A stretch of DNA of 64,000 nt, taken from positions 62,001 to 126,000 of the forward strand of contig PHCZ01000001.1 in assembly GCA_002840895.1 (NCBI GenBank). Reading direction: 5' to 3'. Shown piece after piece: positions 17,043 through 24,993 of the stretch (within the stretch, counting starts at the first letter, position 1; each line of letters begins with the position of its first letter). A model generated the notes under the pieces. The model had not been told where the DNA came from and searched no databases. It was given only the letters and a program-made list of their open reading frames with translations. The position numbers were made by a program, and so were the translations under genes. The stretch comes from Bacteroidetes bacterium HGW-Bacteroidetes-8 (GTDB taxonomy: Bacteria; Bacteroidota; Bacteroidia; Bacteroidales; UBA932).

Positions 17043-18206
17043 ATGAGAAAAATTAAATATATCGCTCTTCTGCTCATTTTTGCCATCTCGACCCTATTTA
17101 TCTCTTGTGAAAAAAATCCCTTCGGTGGGGCTGAGTTCAGACGAGTAGTCATACTATATATGGCTGCAAACAACAATCTTAGCAGCTTTGCAGAGCACAA
17201 TATATCTACTATTAAAGATGGATTTGTACCTGATAAACAGAGCAAAGATATCCTTGTGGTATATGTTCACCTTCCAAATAAAGATCCAAAACTTGTAAGA
17301 GTCTATAAAGAGAGCGATGGAGTTGTAATGGAGGATGTTGTAGCAGCATACACAGACCAAAACTCTGCAAACGGAGATGTTCTAAAGGCCGTTCTTAACA
17401 AAATCAAGGTGATCTTTCCTGCAAAGGAGTATGGTCTTATCCTATGGTCTCACGCCACAGGTTGGTTGCCACAGGGGTACTTTAACACCTCGGTTACTCA
17501 GGGGGCATATTATGAAGATCCATACAAAGATATTGTTAAGAGTTTTGGAGAGGACAGAGGGGTAGAGATGGAGGTTAAAGAGCTTAAGGGAGCCCTCCCT
17601 TTTCGCTTCTCATTTATTATCTTTGACTGCTGTTTTATGGGTGGAATCGAAACCATATATGAGCTTAAAGATAAAGCAGATTATATAGTTGCATCCCCAA
17701 CAGAGATTCTTGCATACGGTTTTCCCTACGACCAGATAATGAACTCTCTTTTCCAGACGAGGTTAGATTTGGAGCAGACCTGCCAACTATTCTACAACTA
17801 CTACAACAACCAGTCCGGAGTGCACCAATCTGCAACCATATCTATATACAAAACCGCAGAGCTTAAGCAACTGGCAGATGTTACAAAGAGCATTTTCAAT
17901 AATAACAGGAGTAAAATTGCCACTCTCACGATGAGTAGTATTCAACCCTATTTTCGTCTCAATAAAAGTTGGTTCTGGGACCTGGGTCACCTGATAGAGA
18001 AGATTGCCACCCCTGCGGAGTATGCAACTTTTACCGCATCTCTGGATAGGGTTATTGTCGCTAAATGGAACACCCCAAACTTTATAGATCTGGAGATAAA
18101 AAAATATTCCGGAGTGAGCACATATATTCAAAATCCTGAGAATAGCTTTCTGGATGCTTTCTATAAGGGATTCGACTGGAATGTTGCAAGCGAAATGATT
18201 AAATAG
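17043..18206 (+). CDS. Clostripain-family (C11) cysteine peptidase lipoprotein
   Basis: The 387-residue protein from ATG 17043 has a lipoprotein signal ending LFISC (Cys about 21). The C11 peptidase core shows an N-terminal strand VVILYMAANNNLSSFA, the catalytic His in LILWSHATGW (about 137-146) and the catalytic Cys in IIFDCCFMGGIETIYEL (about 195-211). A Pro-Thr-Glu segment follows. Family members cut after basic residues and often self-activate. It should be anchored in the membrane and face the periplasm or surface. A terminator upstream and its own -7 box suggest it is transcribed apart from the SusCD genes, though it may serve the same locus. Confidence 0.88.
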   Translation: MRKIKYIALLLIFAISTLFISCEKNPFGGAEFRRVVILYMAANNNLSSFAEHNISTIKDGFVPDKQSKDILVVYVHLPNKDPKLVRVYKESDGVVMEDVVAAYTDQNSANGDVLKAVLNKIKVIFPAKEYGLILWSHATGWLPQGYFNTSVTQGAYYEDPYKDIVKSFGEDRGVEMEVKELKGALPFRFSFIIFDCCFMGGIETIYELKDKADYIVASPTEILAYGFPYDQIMNSLFQTRLDLEQTCQLFYNYYNNQSGVHQSATISIYKTAELKQLADVTKSIFNNNRSKIATLTMSSIQPYFRLNKSWFWDLGHLIEKIATPAEYATFTASLDRVIVAKWNTPNFIDLEIKKYSGVSTYIQNPENSFLDAFYKGFDWNVASEMIK

Positions 18207-18217
18207 ATTTTTTTTTA

Positions 18218-18278
18218 TATCTTTGCCCCCTCTAAAAAAGGAGACTTTTTTGGTGCAATGGGATCCGGACCATTCCGG
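18218..18278 (+). promoter_or_regulatory. Promoter box and leader hairpin of the L25 gene
   Basis: TATCTTTG at 18218-18225 matches TAnnTTTG. In the roughly 75-nt leader CCGGA (18265-18269) and TCCGG (18274-18278) form a short hairpin with a CCAT loop, extendable by wobble pairs. The stretch also contains a T9 run after the preceding gene, which may help end that transcript. No -33 TTTG is evident. Confidence 0.35.
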
Positions 18279-18306
18279 GTTGAGTAACACATTTTAAATC
18301 ACATTT

Positions 18307-18894
18307 ATGAAAACAATTACATTGAAAGGTAATCCAAGAGAGATTACAAAAAAAGGCAAAACAGCACAGATGAGAAGAGATAATCAAATCCCTTGTGTTC
18401 TGTACGGTCCTGAATTGCCAAACATCCACTTCTCTGTTTATGACAGAGATCTTAATCAGATTCTCAACACCCCTAACTCATACATAATTGAGCTTGAGAT
18501 TGATGGTAAAAAGTACAACTCTGTTCATCACGCATCTCAGTTCCATCCAATGACAGATGAGCCATTGCATATGGATTTTCTTGCTGTAACTGAGACAAGA
18601 CCGGTTGTTATAAACGTACCTATTCTTATAACAGGTAACTCAGAGGGTGTACGCCAGGGTGGTAAACTTATCCTCAATACAAGGAAAGTTAAAATCTCTG
18701 CAAATGTCAAAGATCTTCCGGATAACATCACCATAGATATCTCAAATCTTGGAATAGGTAAAACAATCTCTGCAGGAGATATTAAGCTGGATAAAGTGCA
18801 GATTCTTACTGCAAAGACTACAATTATTTGTGCAGTTAAGATGACACGTGCAGCTATCGGAGCCGCTGCCGCCGCTGCTGCTGCAGGAAAATAG
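18307..18894 (+). CDS. rplY: 50S ribosomal protein L25, Ctc form
   Basis: The 195-residue protein has the L25 5S-rRNA-binding domain (about 1-90, KTITLKGNPREITKKGKTAQ, IPCVLYG, HHASQFHPMTDEPLHMDFL). A C-terminal TL5/Ctc beta domain follows (about 95-178, VPILITGNSEGVRQGGKL). The tail is almost pure alanine (GAAAAAAAAGK), replacing the acidic tail seen in some relatives. It binds 5S rRNA in the large subunit. The pth gene begins 15 bp downstream, a very common pairing. Confidence 0.96.
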   Translation: MKTITLKGNPREITKKGKTAQMRRDNQIPCVLYGPELPNIHFSVYDRDLNQILNTPNSYIIELEIDGKKYNSVHHASQFHPMTDEPLHMDFLAVTETRPVVINVPILITGNSEGVRQGGKLILNTRKVKISANVKDLPDNITIDISNLGIGKTISAGDIKLDKVQILTAKTTIICAVKMTRAAIGAAAAAAAAGK

Positions 18895-18909
18895 TAAACA
18901 TTTAAGGGT

Positions 18910-19473
18910 ATGAGCTATCTGATAGTTGGATTAGGAAATATCGGATTTGAATATGCTGATACTCGTCATAATATAGGTTTTATGGTATTGGACGCCTGGG
19001 CTCAGGAATCCAATACCATTTTTAGTTCATCAAGGTACGGTTCGGTTGCCGAATACCGTTTTAAGGGTAATAAACTAATTCTTCTCAAACCATCTACCTA
19101 TATGAATTTGAGCGGAAAGGCGGTTAACTACTGGCTTCAGAAAGAGAAGATTCCTGTTGAGAATATGCTGGTTATTGTTGACGATTTATCACTCCCTTTG
19201 GGTACTATAAGGATGAGAAAGCAGGGGAGCGACGGAGGTCACAACGGGCTTAGAGATATTTGCGAAACCCTCGGCTCCACAGCCTATACCCGTCTGAGAA
19301 TAGGAATAGGAGATAACTTCTCAAAGGGGAGACAGATAGATTATGTTCTGGGAACGTGGAGTGATGAGGAGAGAAAGATGCTACCGGATATTCTCACGAA
19401 GGCTGCCGAGGCCTCAAAATCTTTTGCAGCAATTGGTCCGGACAGAACGATGAATCTCTTTAATACAAAATAG
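18910..19473 (+). CDS. pth: Peptidyl-tRNA hydrolase
   Basis: The 187-residue enzyme cleaves peptidyl-tRNA released from stalled ribosomes so that tRNA can be reused. Family motifs are intact: GLGNIGFEYADTRHNIGF (N and catalytic His, about 7-24), LLKPSTYMNLSG (about 59-70) and VDDLSLPLG...GSDGGHNGLRDI (about 94-122). It sits between L25 and an S4-domain protein with gaps of 15 and 16 bp, forming a small translation-quality operon. Confidence 0.96.
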   Translation: MSYLIVGLGNIGFEYADTRHNIGFMVLDAWAQESNTIFSSSRYGSVAEYRFKGNKLILLKPSTYMNLSGKAVNYWLQKEKIPVENMLVIVDDLSLPLGTIRMRKQGSDGGHNGLRDICETLGSTAYTRLRIGIGDNFSKGRQIDYVLGTWSDEERKMLPDILTKAAEASKSFAAIGPDRTMNLFNTK

Positions 19474-19489
19474 ATAGGGCTATACTTAT

Positions 19490-19885
19490 ATGAGCAGGTT
19501 GGATAAATATCTGTGGTCTGTTCGCATCTTCAAAACCAGAAGTGATGCTGCAGATGCGTGCAAATCCGGGAAGGTAAAGGTTAATGGAACAGAGGCCAAG
19601 GCATCCAGAGAGGTAAGGGCAGGGGATGAACTGGTTGTAAGGAAGCTTAACATCTTTTTTGAATTTAAGATTATTGAGCCTATAGATAAAAGACAGCCTG
19701 CACGACTGGTACCCAATTATATTGAGAATTTAACACCGGAAGAGGAGCTGGCAAAGCTGAATGCACCCAAAGAGAGCCTCTTTCTCTACAGAGAGAGAGG
19801 AACAGGCCGTCCTACCAAAAAAGAGAGAAGAGATATGGATGGGGTTATGGGATTTCTGGAGATGGATGATGAATCAGGTGAGTAG
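19490..19885 (+). CDS. S4-domain RNA-binding heat-shock protein (Hsp15/HslR-like)
   Basis: The 131-residue protein starts with an S4 domain (MSRLDKYLWSVRIFKTRSDA to about residue 60, including GKVKVNG and DELVV). A basic C-terminal tail with RERGTGRPTKKERRDMD follows. Hsp15 binds free 50S subunits that carry a stalled nascent chain with tRNA. It fits functionally with pth immediately upstream. It ends 5 bp before the convergent manA gene. Confidence 0.88.
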   Translation: MSRLDKYLWSVRIFKTRSDAADACKSGKVKVNGTEAKASREVRAGDELVVRKLNIFFEFKIIEPIDKRQPARLVPNYIENLTPEEELAKLNAPKESLFLYRERGTGRPTKKERRDMDGVMGFLEMDDESGE

Positions 19886-19890
19886 AGCTA

Positions 19891-20850
19891 TCACGCTTTC
19901 CCTGTTATCTCAAGCAGTGAGCATTTACCCTCCCACGAGTACTCTCCCATATAGGCCGGAACAAGAATAACCTCCCCCTTTTTAATACTCTGCTTCATAC
20001 CACCTCCGTTGATAACTGCATCTCCTTCAATGCAAAAGTAGAGGATAAAACTTCCAAATAGATGACTCTCTGCTCTGTAGCTGCTCTCTACATCAACTCT
20101 TTTAATCTTGAAATAGGGATTATCTGCACTCCCCCCCTTTAGAACAACTTTAGAGGTATCTAGCTTTTCATAGTTTATGCAATCTATTGCAAGGTCCATA
20201 TGCATCTCCCTTGCAGTTTTTGGACTCCTCTCCCTACCCCAATCATAGACTCTGTAGGTGACATCAGAAACCTGCTGGATCTCTGCAACCAGAATTCCAC
20301 CGGTAGCTGCGTGAAGAGTTCCGGGTTTAATATCGATAATGTCCCCTTTAACAGGCTTTATCACATTAAGATTATCAACTATTGAACCATCTCCACATTT
20401 GTCGAAGAGCTCTTTTGGGGTGAGTTGCCGGTTGAGTCCCAGATATATCTTAGCAGAGGGTGAGGCCTCAAGAATGTACCAACACTCTGTCTTACCATAA
20501 CTGTTATGCCTCTCCATTGCGGTTTGATCATCCGGGTGGATTTGAAGAGAGAGGTTCTCCTGGATATCCAGAATCTTTACCAGAAGAGGAAACTCATCTC
20601 CGTATCTGTCGTAAATAGAGTCTCCTACAAGATCTCCCAGGTATATCTCCACCAGGTCATTCAGGTCGTTTCCCTCCAAAAAACCGTTTGAGACCAGAGA
20701 GACATCATCCTCAACACCGCTAATCTCCCAGCTCTCACCAACAGGTTTATCTGAGCTGCTCTCTTTTCCCAGACTCTTGACTATGTCGGAGCCGCCCCAA
20801 ACCCGCTCTTTGAGTATGGGATTAAATTTTAGAGGGTATAATTTTTCCAT
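19891..20850 (-). CDS. manA: Mannose-6-phosphate isomerase, class I
   Basis: This 319-residue cupin-type enzyme interconverts mannose-6-phosphate and fructose-6-phosphate for nucleotide-sugar supply. Zinc-site and family motifs are visible: LQIHPDDQTA (about 97-106), GKTECWYIL (about 113-121) and IKPGTLHAATGG (about 168-179). It is the short form common in Bacteroidota and Firmicutes. Its start overlaps the end of the CPBP protease gene by 29 bp, and a sugar nucleotidyltransferase gene precedes that, so the three are one transcription unit. Confidence 0.93.
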   Translation of the reverse strand: MEKLYPLKFNPILKERVWGGSDIVKSLGKESSSDKPVGESWEISGVEDDVSLVSNGFLEGNDLNDLVEIYLGDLVGDSIYDRYGDEFPLLVKILDIQENLSLQIHPDDQTAMERHNSYGKTECWYILEASPSAKIYLGLNRQLTPKELFDKCGDGSIVDNLNVIKPVKGDIIDIKPGTLHAATGGILVAEIQQVSDVTYRVYDWGRERSPKTAREMHMDLAIDCINYEKLDTSKVVLKGGSADNPYFKIKRVDVESSYRAESHLFGSFILYFCIEGDAVINGGGMKQSIKKGEVILVPAYMGEYSWEGKCSLLEITGKA

Positions 20851-21673
20851 AAAGTTTGTTCATATAAAAGATGACACCAGCTGTATAGATAAGTGCCAAA
20901 ATGTAGATTAAATAGTAGTAGTTGCCCGGGATGAGATCTGCAAAACCGAAATCCACGGGTATCTCCGGAAATAGAATTGTGATCAGATACGAGAATCCGT
21001 TATTTATGAAGTGAATAAAAATTACAATCCAAAGTGAGCGTGTTCTCCAGTAGATCCACCCCATCAAAAGGCCCAGCAAAAATGCGGGGATAGCCTGCCA
21101 GGGGTTAAGATGCATAACCCCGAACATTACGGCACTCCATATAATTGCCTTTGCAGGGGTGGTGTGGTGTAAAAGCCCCCTTAGAATTATCCCTCTGCAA
21201 AAGATCTCCTCCAGCAGAGGAGCAAAAATCACAATAGCAAGAAAGCTGCTCAATTTATTGGTTTGAATCTGAAGCATAAGATCTTTAAAGAACTGAGGAA
21301 CCTCCATCCACATTGTGAGTGGTTCTGTAACCAGGTTAAAGGAAAAGACCAGAGGTAGTATCATAATAAATGATAGAAGCGCACCAATTGATCCAAAATT
21401 CGGTCTGTCAATCTCCACAGATACCCGGTTGGTATCCCCTTTTAGAAGGGATATCCTTTCATCACTTCTAACAGAGAAGTAGATAAGAGCTGCTGGTGGA
21501 ATAAATATAAGAGGATAGGTGATTAACTCTCCCCATCCGATGAAGCCCGGAAATATCATATTGATAAACATTGTTACCAAAGCACCCAGTATTGACCCCC
21601 CTATGGCCAGCAACCCTATTAGAAACCAGCTCTCTGTAAGGTTGGGAAGGAAGTAAGAGTATCTTTTTAGCAT
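20822..21673 (-). CDS. CPBP-family intramembrane metalloprotease
   Basis: The 283-residue multi-pass membrane protein (about eight hydrophobic segments) carries the CPBP motifs: EE and R in PLLEEIFCRGIILRGLL (about 150-166), FGVMHLNPWQ (F-x3-H, about 184-193) and a final H-x3-N in FIHFINN (about 218-224). Eukaryotic relatives (Rce1) cleave prenylated proteins; bacterial ones are linked to bacteriocin immunity or membrane homeostasis. It lies between a sugar nucleotidyltransferase (3-bp gap) and manA (overlap). The substrate is unknown. Confidence 0.9.
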   Translation of the reverse strand: MLKRYSYFLPNLTESWFLIGLLAIGGSILGALVTMFINMIFPGFIGWGELITYPLIFIPPAALIYFSVRSDERISLLKGDTNRVSVEIDRPNFGSIGALLSFIMILPLVFSFNLVTEPLTMWMEVPQFFKDLMLQIQTNKLSSFLAIVIFAPLLEEIFCRGIILRGLLHHTTPAKAIIWSAVMFGVMHLNPWQAIPAFLLGLLMGWIYWRTRSLWIVIFIHFINNGFSYLITILFPEIPVDFGFADLIPGNYYYLIYILALIYTAGVIFYMNKLYGKIIPSKI

Positions 21674-21676
21674 AGT

Positions 21677-22603
21677 TTAATCGTTTTTCTTAAAGAGTGG
21701 AGTGGGGTAGACCCCCTTATCGCATAGCTCACCGACTCTTTTTGTCACAGAATCCCTATCCTCTTTATAGGTAACTCCGAACCATAAATCCGGTGTGGAG
21801 AGAACTCTGCAGGAGGCATAACCTTCCTCAAGCAATTTGTTTACAATGAAGGGTATATAAAATTCACTTTTTGCTTCATCTCCTCTCTCCTTTAGAAATT
21901 CACCAAAGAGCCTCCATCCCTGTTCAAAAAGATCGGGGGTGAAACCCCACATATTCATCGAGACAGGAGTGTCGTTCTCAATTATAACTCTCTCTCCTTT
22001 GCTGTTCTCACCTGTAATCACATCATCATCTCTTTTTATATTGTGGTGCTCTTCTACCGAGACCAGAAACCCATCACTCCCTACAGTACAGACCCCTCTT
22101 GATACAGACCCGGATTCGGAGAGTGTATTTCCTGTCCTGAATCCTACCATAGAGAAATTACCTTTGTTGCCGGCAACCTTAACAAGGTAATCTGCAATAA
22201 CTTTAAACGATCTCTGTCCGTAGTAGTCATCTGCATTTATTACTGCAAAAGGAGTTGTTATACTCTTATGAGCAACCAGTACTGCGTGTCCGGTTCCCCA
22301 AGGTTTCTCTCTCAAAGAGTTTAGAAAAAACCCTTTAGGAATAACATCCAGCTCCTGCTCTACAAAACTGATCTCGATAGAGTCTCCGTAACGACTCCTG
22401 ACTCTGGCCTCAAAATCTTCCCGAAAAAACTTGCGAATCACAAATACAACTCTCCCGAACCCAGCCTGAACGGCATCGTAAACGGAATAATCCATAATTG
22501 TTTCACCATTCGGACCCACCCCGTCCAGCTGCTTAAGTCCTCCATATCTGCTTCCCATCCCGGCAGCCAGAACCAATAACGTTGGTTTGATCATATTGCT
22601 CAT
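21677..22603 (-). CDS. Sugar-phosphate nucleotidyltransferase
   Basis: The 308-residue cytoplasmic enzyme has the nucleotidyltransferase Rossmann fold, with LAAGMGSRYGGLKQLDGVGP (nucleotide loop, about 12-31), GTGHAVLVAHK and INADDYYGQ (metal-binding DD, about 115-123). It charges a sugar phosphate with an NTP. Coupling with manA suggests mannose metabolism, but sequence alone does not decide the sugar. ATG at 22603 is used; a second ATG three codons in (22594) is equally possible. Confidence 0.85.
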   Translation of the reverse strand: MSNMIKPTLLVLAAGMGSRYGGLKQLDGVGPNGETIMDYSVYDAVQAGFGRVVFVIRKFFREDFEARVRSRYGDSIEISFVEQELDVIPKGFFLNSLREKPWGTGHAVLVAHKSITTPFAVINADDYYGQRSFKVIADYLVKVAGNKGNFSMVGFRTGNTLSESGSVSRGVCTVGSDGFLVSVEEHHNIKRDDDVITGENSKGERVIIENDTPVSMNMWGFTPDLFEQGWRLFGEFLKERGDEAKSEFYIPFIVNKLLEEGYASCRVLSTPDLWFGVTYKEDRDSVTKRVGELCDKGVYPTPLFKKND

Positions 22604-22623
22604 TTAAAATTAATACCAAAGGA

Positions 22624-22643
22624 CAAAATTATTATTAATTTTG
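22624..22643. promoter_or_regulatory. Symmetric back-to-back -7 boxes of a divergent promoter
   Basis: CAAAATTA (22624-22631) and TAATTTTG (22636-22643) are perfect inverted copies separated by TTAT. Each reads as TAnnTTTG on its own strand, pointing at the nucleotidyltransferase operon (minus) and the divIC/ftsB-like gene (plus). No good -33 boxes are seen. The 20-bp palindrome could also be an operator. Confidence 0.4.
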
Positions 22644-22703
22644 TAAAAAATTGAAGTTTTGAGTCTAAAAGAGAGATGGCACACCTTTATTGATTCCCGG
22701 ATT

Positions 22704-22982
22704 ATGAAATTTGTCCGGAATAAATATCTTGTTACAGGATTGGCATTTGTAATATGGATAACATTTTTTGACTCGAACAACCTCATTGAGTGGTCCAGGG
22801 TGGTTCTAAACATTGGACAACAGGAGTCTCAAAAAGAGTACTACAAAGAGTCTATTAAGAGTACCGAGGAGAAACTCAGGGAGCTCTCCTCAAACAGAGA
22901 TTCACTTGAAAAATATGCAAGAGAGCAGTATCTCTTTATGGCAGACGACGAAGAGATTTTTATTGTAGAGGAGAGACCTTAA
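22704..22982 (+). CDS. FtsB/DivIC-family septum formation protein
   Basis: This small bitopic membrane protein of the division septum scaffold has one transmembrane helix (YLVTGLAFVIWITFF, about 8-22) followed by a heptad coiled coil (about 35-75) and an acidic end (DDEEIFIVEERP). From ATG 22704 it has 92 residues. An in-frame TTG at 22659 would add 15 residues (MSLKERWHTFIDSRI) that look protein-like, so the longer form is possible. The family links FtsQ and FtsL to the FtsWI synthase. Its last 23 bp overlap the convergent HAD gene. Confidence 0.82.
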   Translation: MKFVRNKYLVTGLAFVIWITFFDSNNLIEWSRVVLNIGQQESQKEYYKESIKSTEEKLRELSSNRDSLEKYAREQYLFMADDEEIFIVEERP

Positions 22983-23664
22983 GCAAGTCTCGTAAATCTG
23001 AAGATTCATAAGTGGGACCGCCATCACAAGGTATAGACCTGTAGTTATAGAAGAACTGATCTATTCCGAATATCATTGCCCCCTCAATATCGTTTGCAAA
23101 ATCATCACCAACCATCAAAGCTTCACTCTTTACGCCATTTATTGCTTTGAGTGCTCTTTTAAATATTATTGGACTCGGTTTGTGCACACCCTGCTCTTCA
23201 GAAATAAGAACCGCATCAAAAAAAATGTCAATACCACAGCCGGTAAGTTTTTTGTACTGAACCTCCTTAAACCCGTTTGATATGAGAGCCATAATGCAAC
23301 CTCTCTTTTTAAGCTCCTTCAGTACCTCAAGAGCGTGTGGCATCAGAGCTTTTTGATAGGGCATCCTCTCAAGATACTCCTCACCCATCTTTTGAGAGAG
23401 CTCTCTGTTCTCAATTCCGAACAGGAGAAGGGTTTGGTAAAAACGCTCAGATCTTAAAACAGCTTTAGGCAGCTCACCCAGTTCATAAAGAGCCCACAAC
23501 CGGTGATTAACGCTATCGTATGTTTTGTAAAACTCCTGCTTATCTAAATGGTGTAAAGAGTACTCATCTAGTAATGAGTAGATGTTGTTACAGGCATTTG
23601 TGTCAAAATCCCAGATGGTGCGGTCTAAATCAAACAGGATATATTTGTACTCTTTTTTTAACAT
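22960..23664 (-). CDS. HAD-superfamily hydrolase, YjjG-like nucleotidase
   Basis: The 234-residue enzyme contains all four HAD motifs: ILFDLDRTIWDFD (nucleophile Asp, about 9-21), LISNGF (about 127-132), Lys in HKPSPIIFKRAL (about 161-172) and MVGDDFANDIEGA (about 183-195). The helical cap and WDFD match the YjjG/YfnB group, which dephosphorylates non-canonical pyrimidine nucleotides; that specificity is inferred. It follows the M64 peptidase gene by 31 bp, at the end of the folP-purB operon. Confidence 0.88.
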   Translation of the reverse strand: MLKKEYKYILFDLDRTIWDFDTNACNNIYSLLDEYSLHHLDKQEFYKTYDSVNHRLWALYELGELPKAVLRSERFYQTLLLFGIENRELSQKMGEEYLERMPYQKALMPHALEVLKELKKRGCIMALISNGFKEVQYKKLTGCGIDIFFDAVLISEEQGVHKPSPIIFKRALKAINGVKSEALMVGDDFANDIEGAMIFGIDQFFYNYRSIPCDGGPTYESSDLRDLLKVSPLQ

Positions 23665-23695
23665 TCTTAACTGTTGTTTTGCTATCTCTTCTTTT

Positions 23696-24991
23696 CTACT
23701 TTGTGTAGTAATCTATCATTAAGTTGATTGCCCTGCTACAAACCGGACAGAATCCTTCGGCTGTATTTGTCTTCATTCTGCAATCCAGGTAGGGACGGAA
23801 GATCCCTTTTGCCATATAACCCCCCCCTTCAAAAAGGCCGGTAATGTTTTTGTATGCCGGGTCATTGGGGGTAGGTTGCGGTACCCCTGCAGATATCATA
23901 TCTCTCCATTTGCCGGCAAAGTTGACCATTGTGGTGATGTTTGGTTCCCACGGCTCAACCTTTAGATTATAGAACTCCTCATATGCAACCTCAGAGGAGT
24001 AGTACTCATCTCCAAGACCGGCAAAGCTGTGCCCTAATTCGTGAACAAACACCTGGGCAGAGTGCTTGTGATCCGACATACTAAGTCCGTAAAAGTTGAA
24101 AATTCCTCCCCCTCCATATTTCTCTGTATTGACAATAACATATAGAGCATCGCAGTTGCTGTTTGAGGCTGCAGAGGCAACTATCCTCTGGTTTGGTGCA
24201 GTTAGATACCTGTCTATGCGAAAGGTGTAGAAATTGGATGAAACAGCGGTTCTCCTCCATATATCCTGCTGAGGAATATCTGTACCTGAGTCTTGAGACT
24301 CCGATAGTACTGCCCAGATGTTAAAGTCGCTTTTTCTGGATTTATATGGTTCTATATCAAATAGATATCCTGCAAACCTTTCGGCATCCATACAGAACTT
24401 ATCCATCTGTTGTGCTGTATAACCCTCGGCTATGAAAACCAGATCTACTTTGTTTGAAGATGCTCCGTTATATAGGATTGTATCTATTTTGTAACTATTC
24501 TGAATCTCTTGGTTGATTAGCTTATCTGCAGGATCTACAGGAAACCTTCCCATCTCCCGAAACTCTCCGCTCTGTTTATCTCTTTCGTAAAAGACCACCA
24601 CCACACTCTCCTTTGGAAAGGGAATCCAGTAAGAGCACTCAAAGGCTTTTCTGCTCTCTTTTGCCTCGGATGTTGTTCTCCACTCCTGAAAAAGAGAGTT
24701 AAACCCTTTAGAGAATATCTCTTCACCGCTTTTAGTCATAACCCTGTAGTGGTACTCTCCGTAATAAAAAGGATCTTTGAGATTTACCCTTGAACCACTC
24801 CAAAGTTGCTCTTTGTGTAGAGAGTTCAGATAGACGCTCTGAGATGAGGCATCTCCGGCGAAAACCACATCAATCCGTAGCCTCTGTGCGGTGAAATATT
24901 TGTCGTAATCCTGGGCATTCGCACCACAGAACAGAGCAGACATAAGCACAACAAGAGTGTACCTTTTTATTGCAACATCTATTTTTTTCAT
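23696..24991 (-). CDS. Secreted M64-family (IgA) metallopeptidase
   Basis: The 431-residue protein has a signal peptide (MKKIDVAIKRYTLVVLMSALFCGANAQ). An N-terminal beta domain (about 30-165) precedes the M64 peptidase domain (about 170-430) with VFIAEGYTAQQMDKF and the zinc site HELGHSFAGLGDEYY (about 310-324). The C-terminal CRMKT...FCPVCSRAI segment is typical of the family. The founding member cleaves IgA, but most relatives have unknown substrates. It starts 2 bp after purB and is thus co-transcribed with housekeeping genes. Confidence 0.9.
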   Translation of the reverse strand: MKKIDVAIKRYTLVVLMSALFCGANAQDYDKYFTAQRLRIDVVFAGDASSQSVYLNSLHKEQLWSGSRVNLKDPFYYGEYHYRVMTKSGEEIFSKGFNSLFQEWRTTSEAKESRKAFECSYWIPFPKESVVVVFYERDKQSGEFREMGRFPVDPADKLINQEIQNSYKIDTILYNGASSNKVDLVFIAEGYTAQQMDKFCMDAERFAGYLFDIEPYKSRKSDFNIWAVLSESQDSGTDIPQQDIWRRTAVSSNFYTFRIDRYLTAPNQRIVASAASNSNCDALYVIVNTEKYGGGGIFNFYGLSMSDHKHSAQVFVHELGHSFAGLGDEYYSSEVAYEEFYNLKVEPWEPNITTMVNFAGKWRDMISAGVPQPTPNDPAYKNITGLFEGGGYMAKGIFRPYLDCRMKTNTAEGFCPVCSRAINLMIDYYTK

Positions 24992-24993
24992 AG

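Noticed and set aside
17787-18290. Minus-strand open frame of 167 codons opposite the clostripain-family gene
   Set aside because: The plus strand encodes the C11 protease with catalytic motifs and signal peptide; the antisense frame has no domain.
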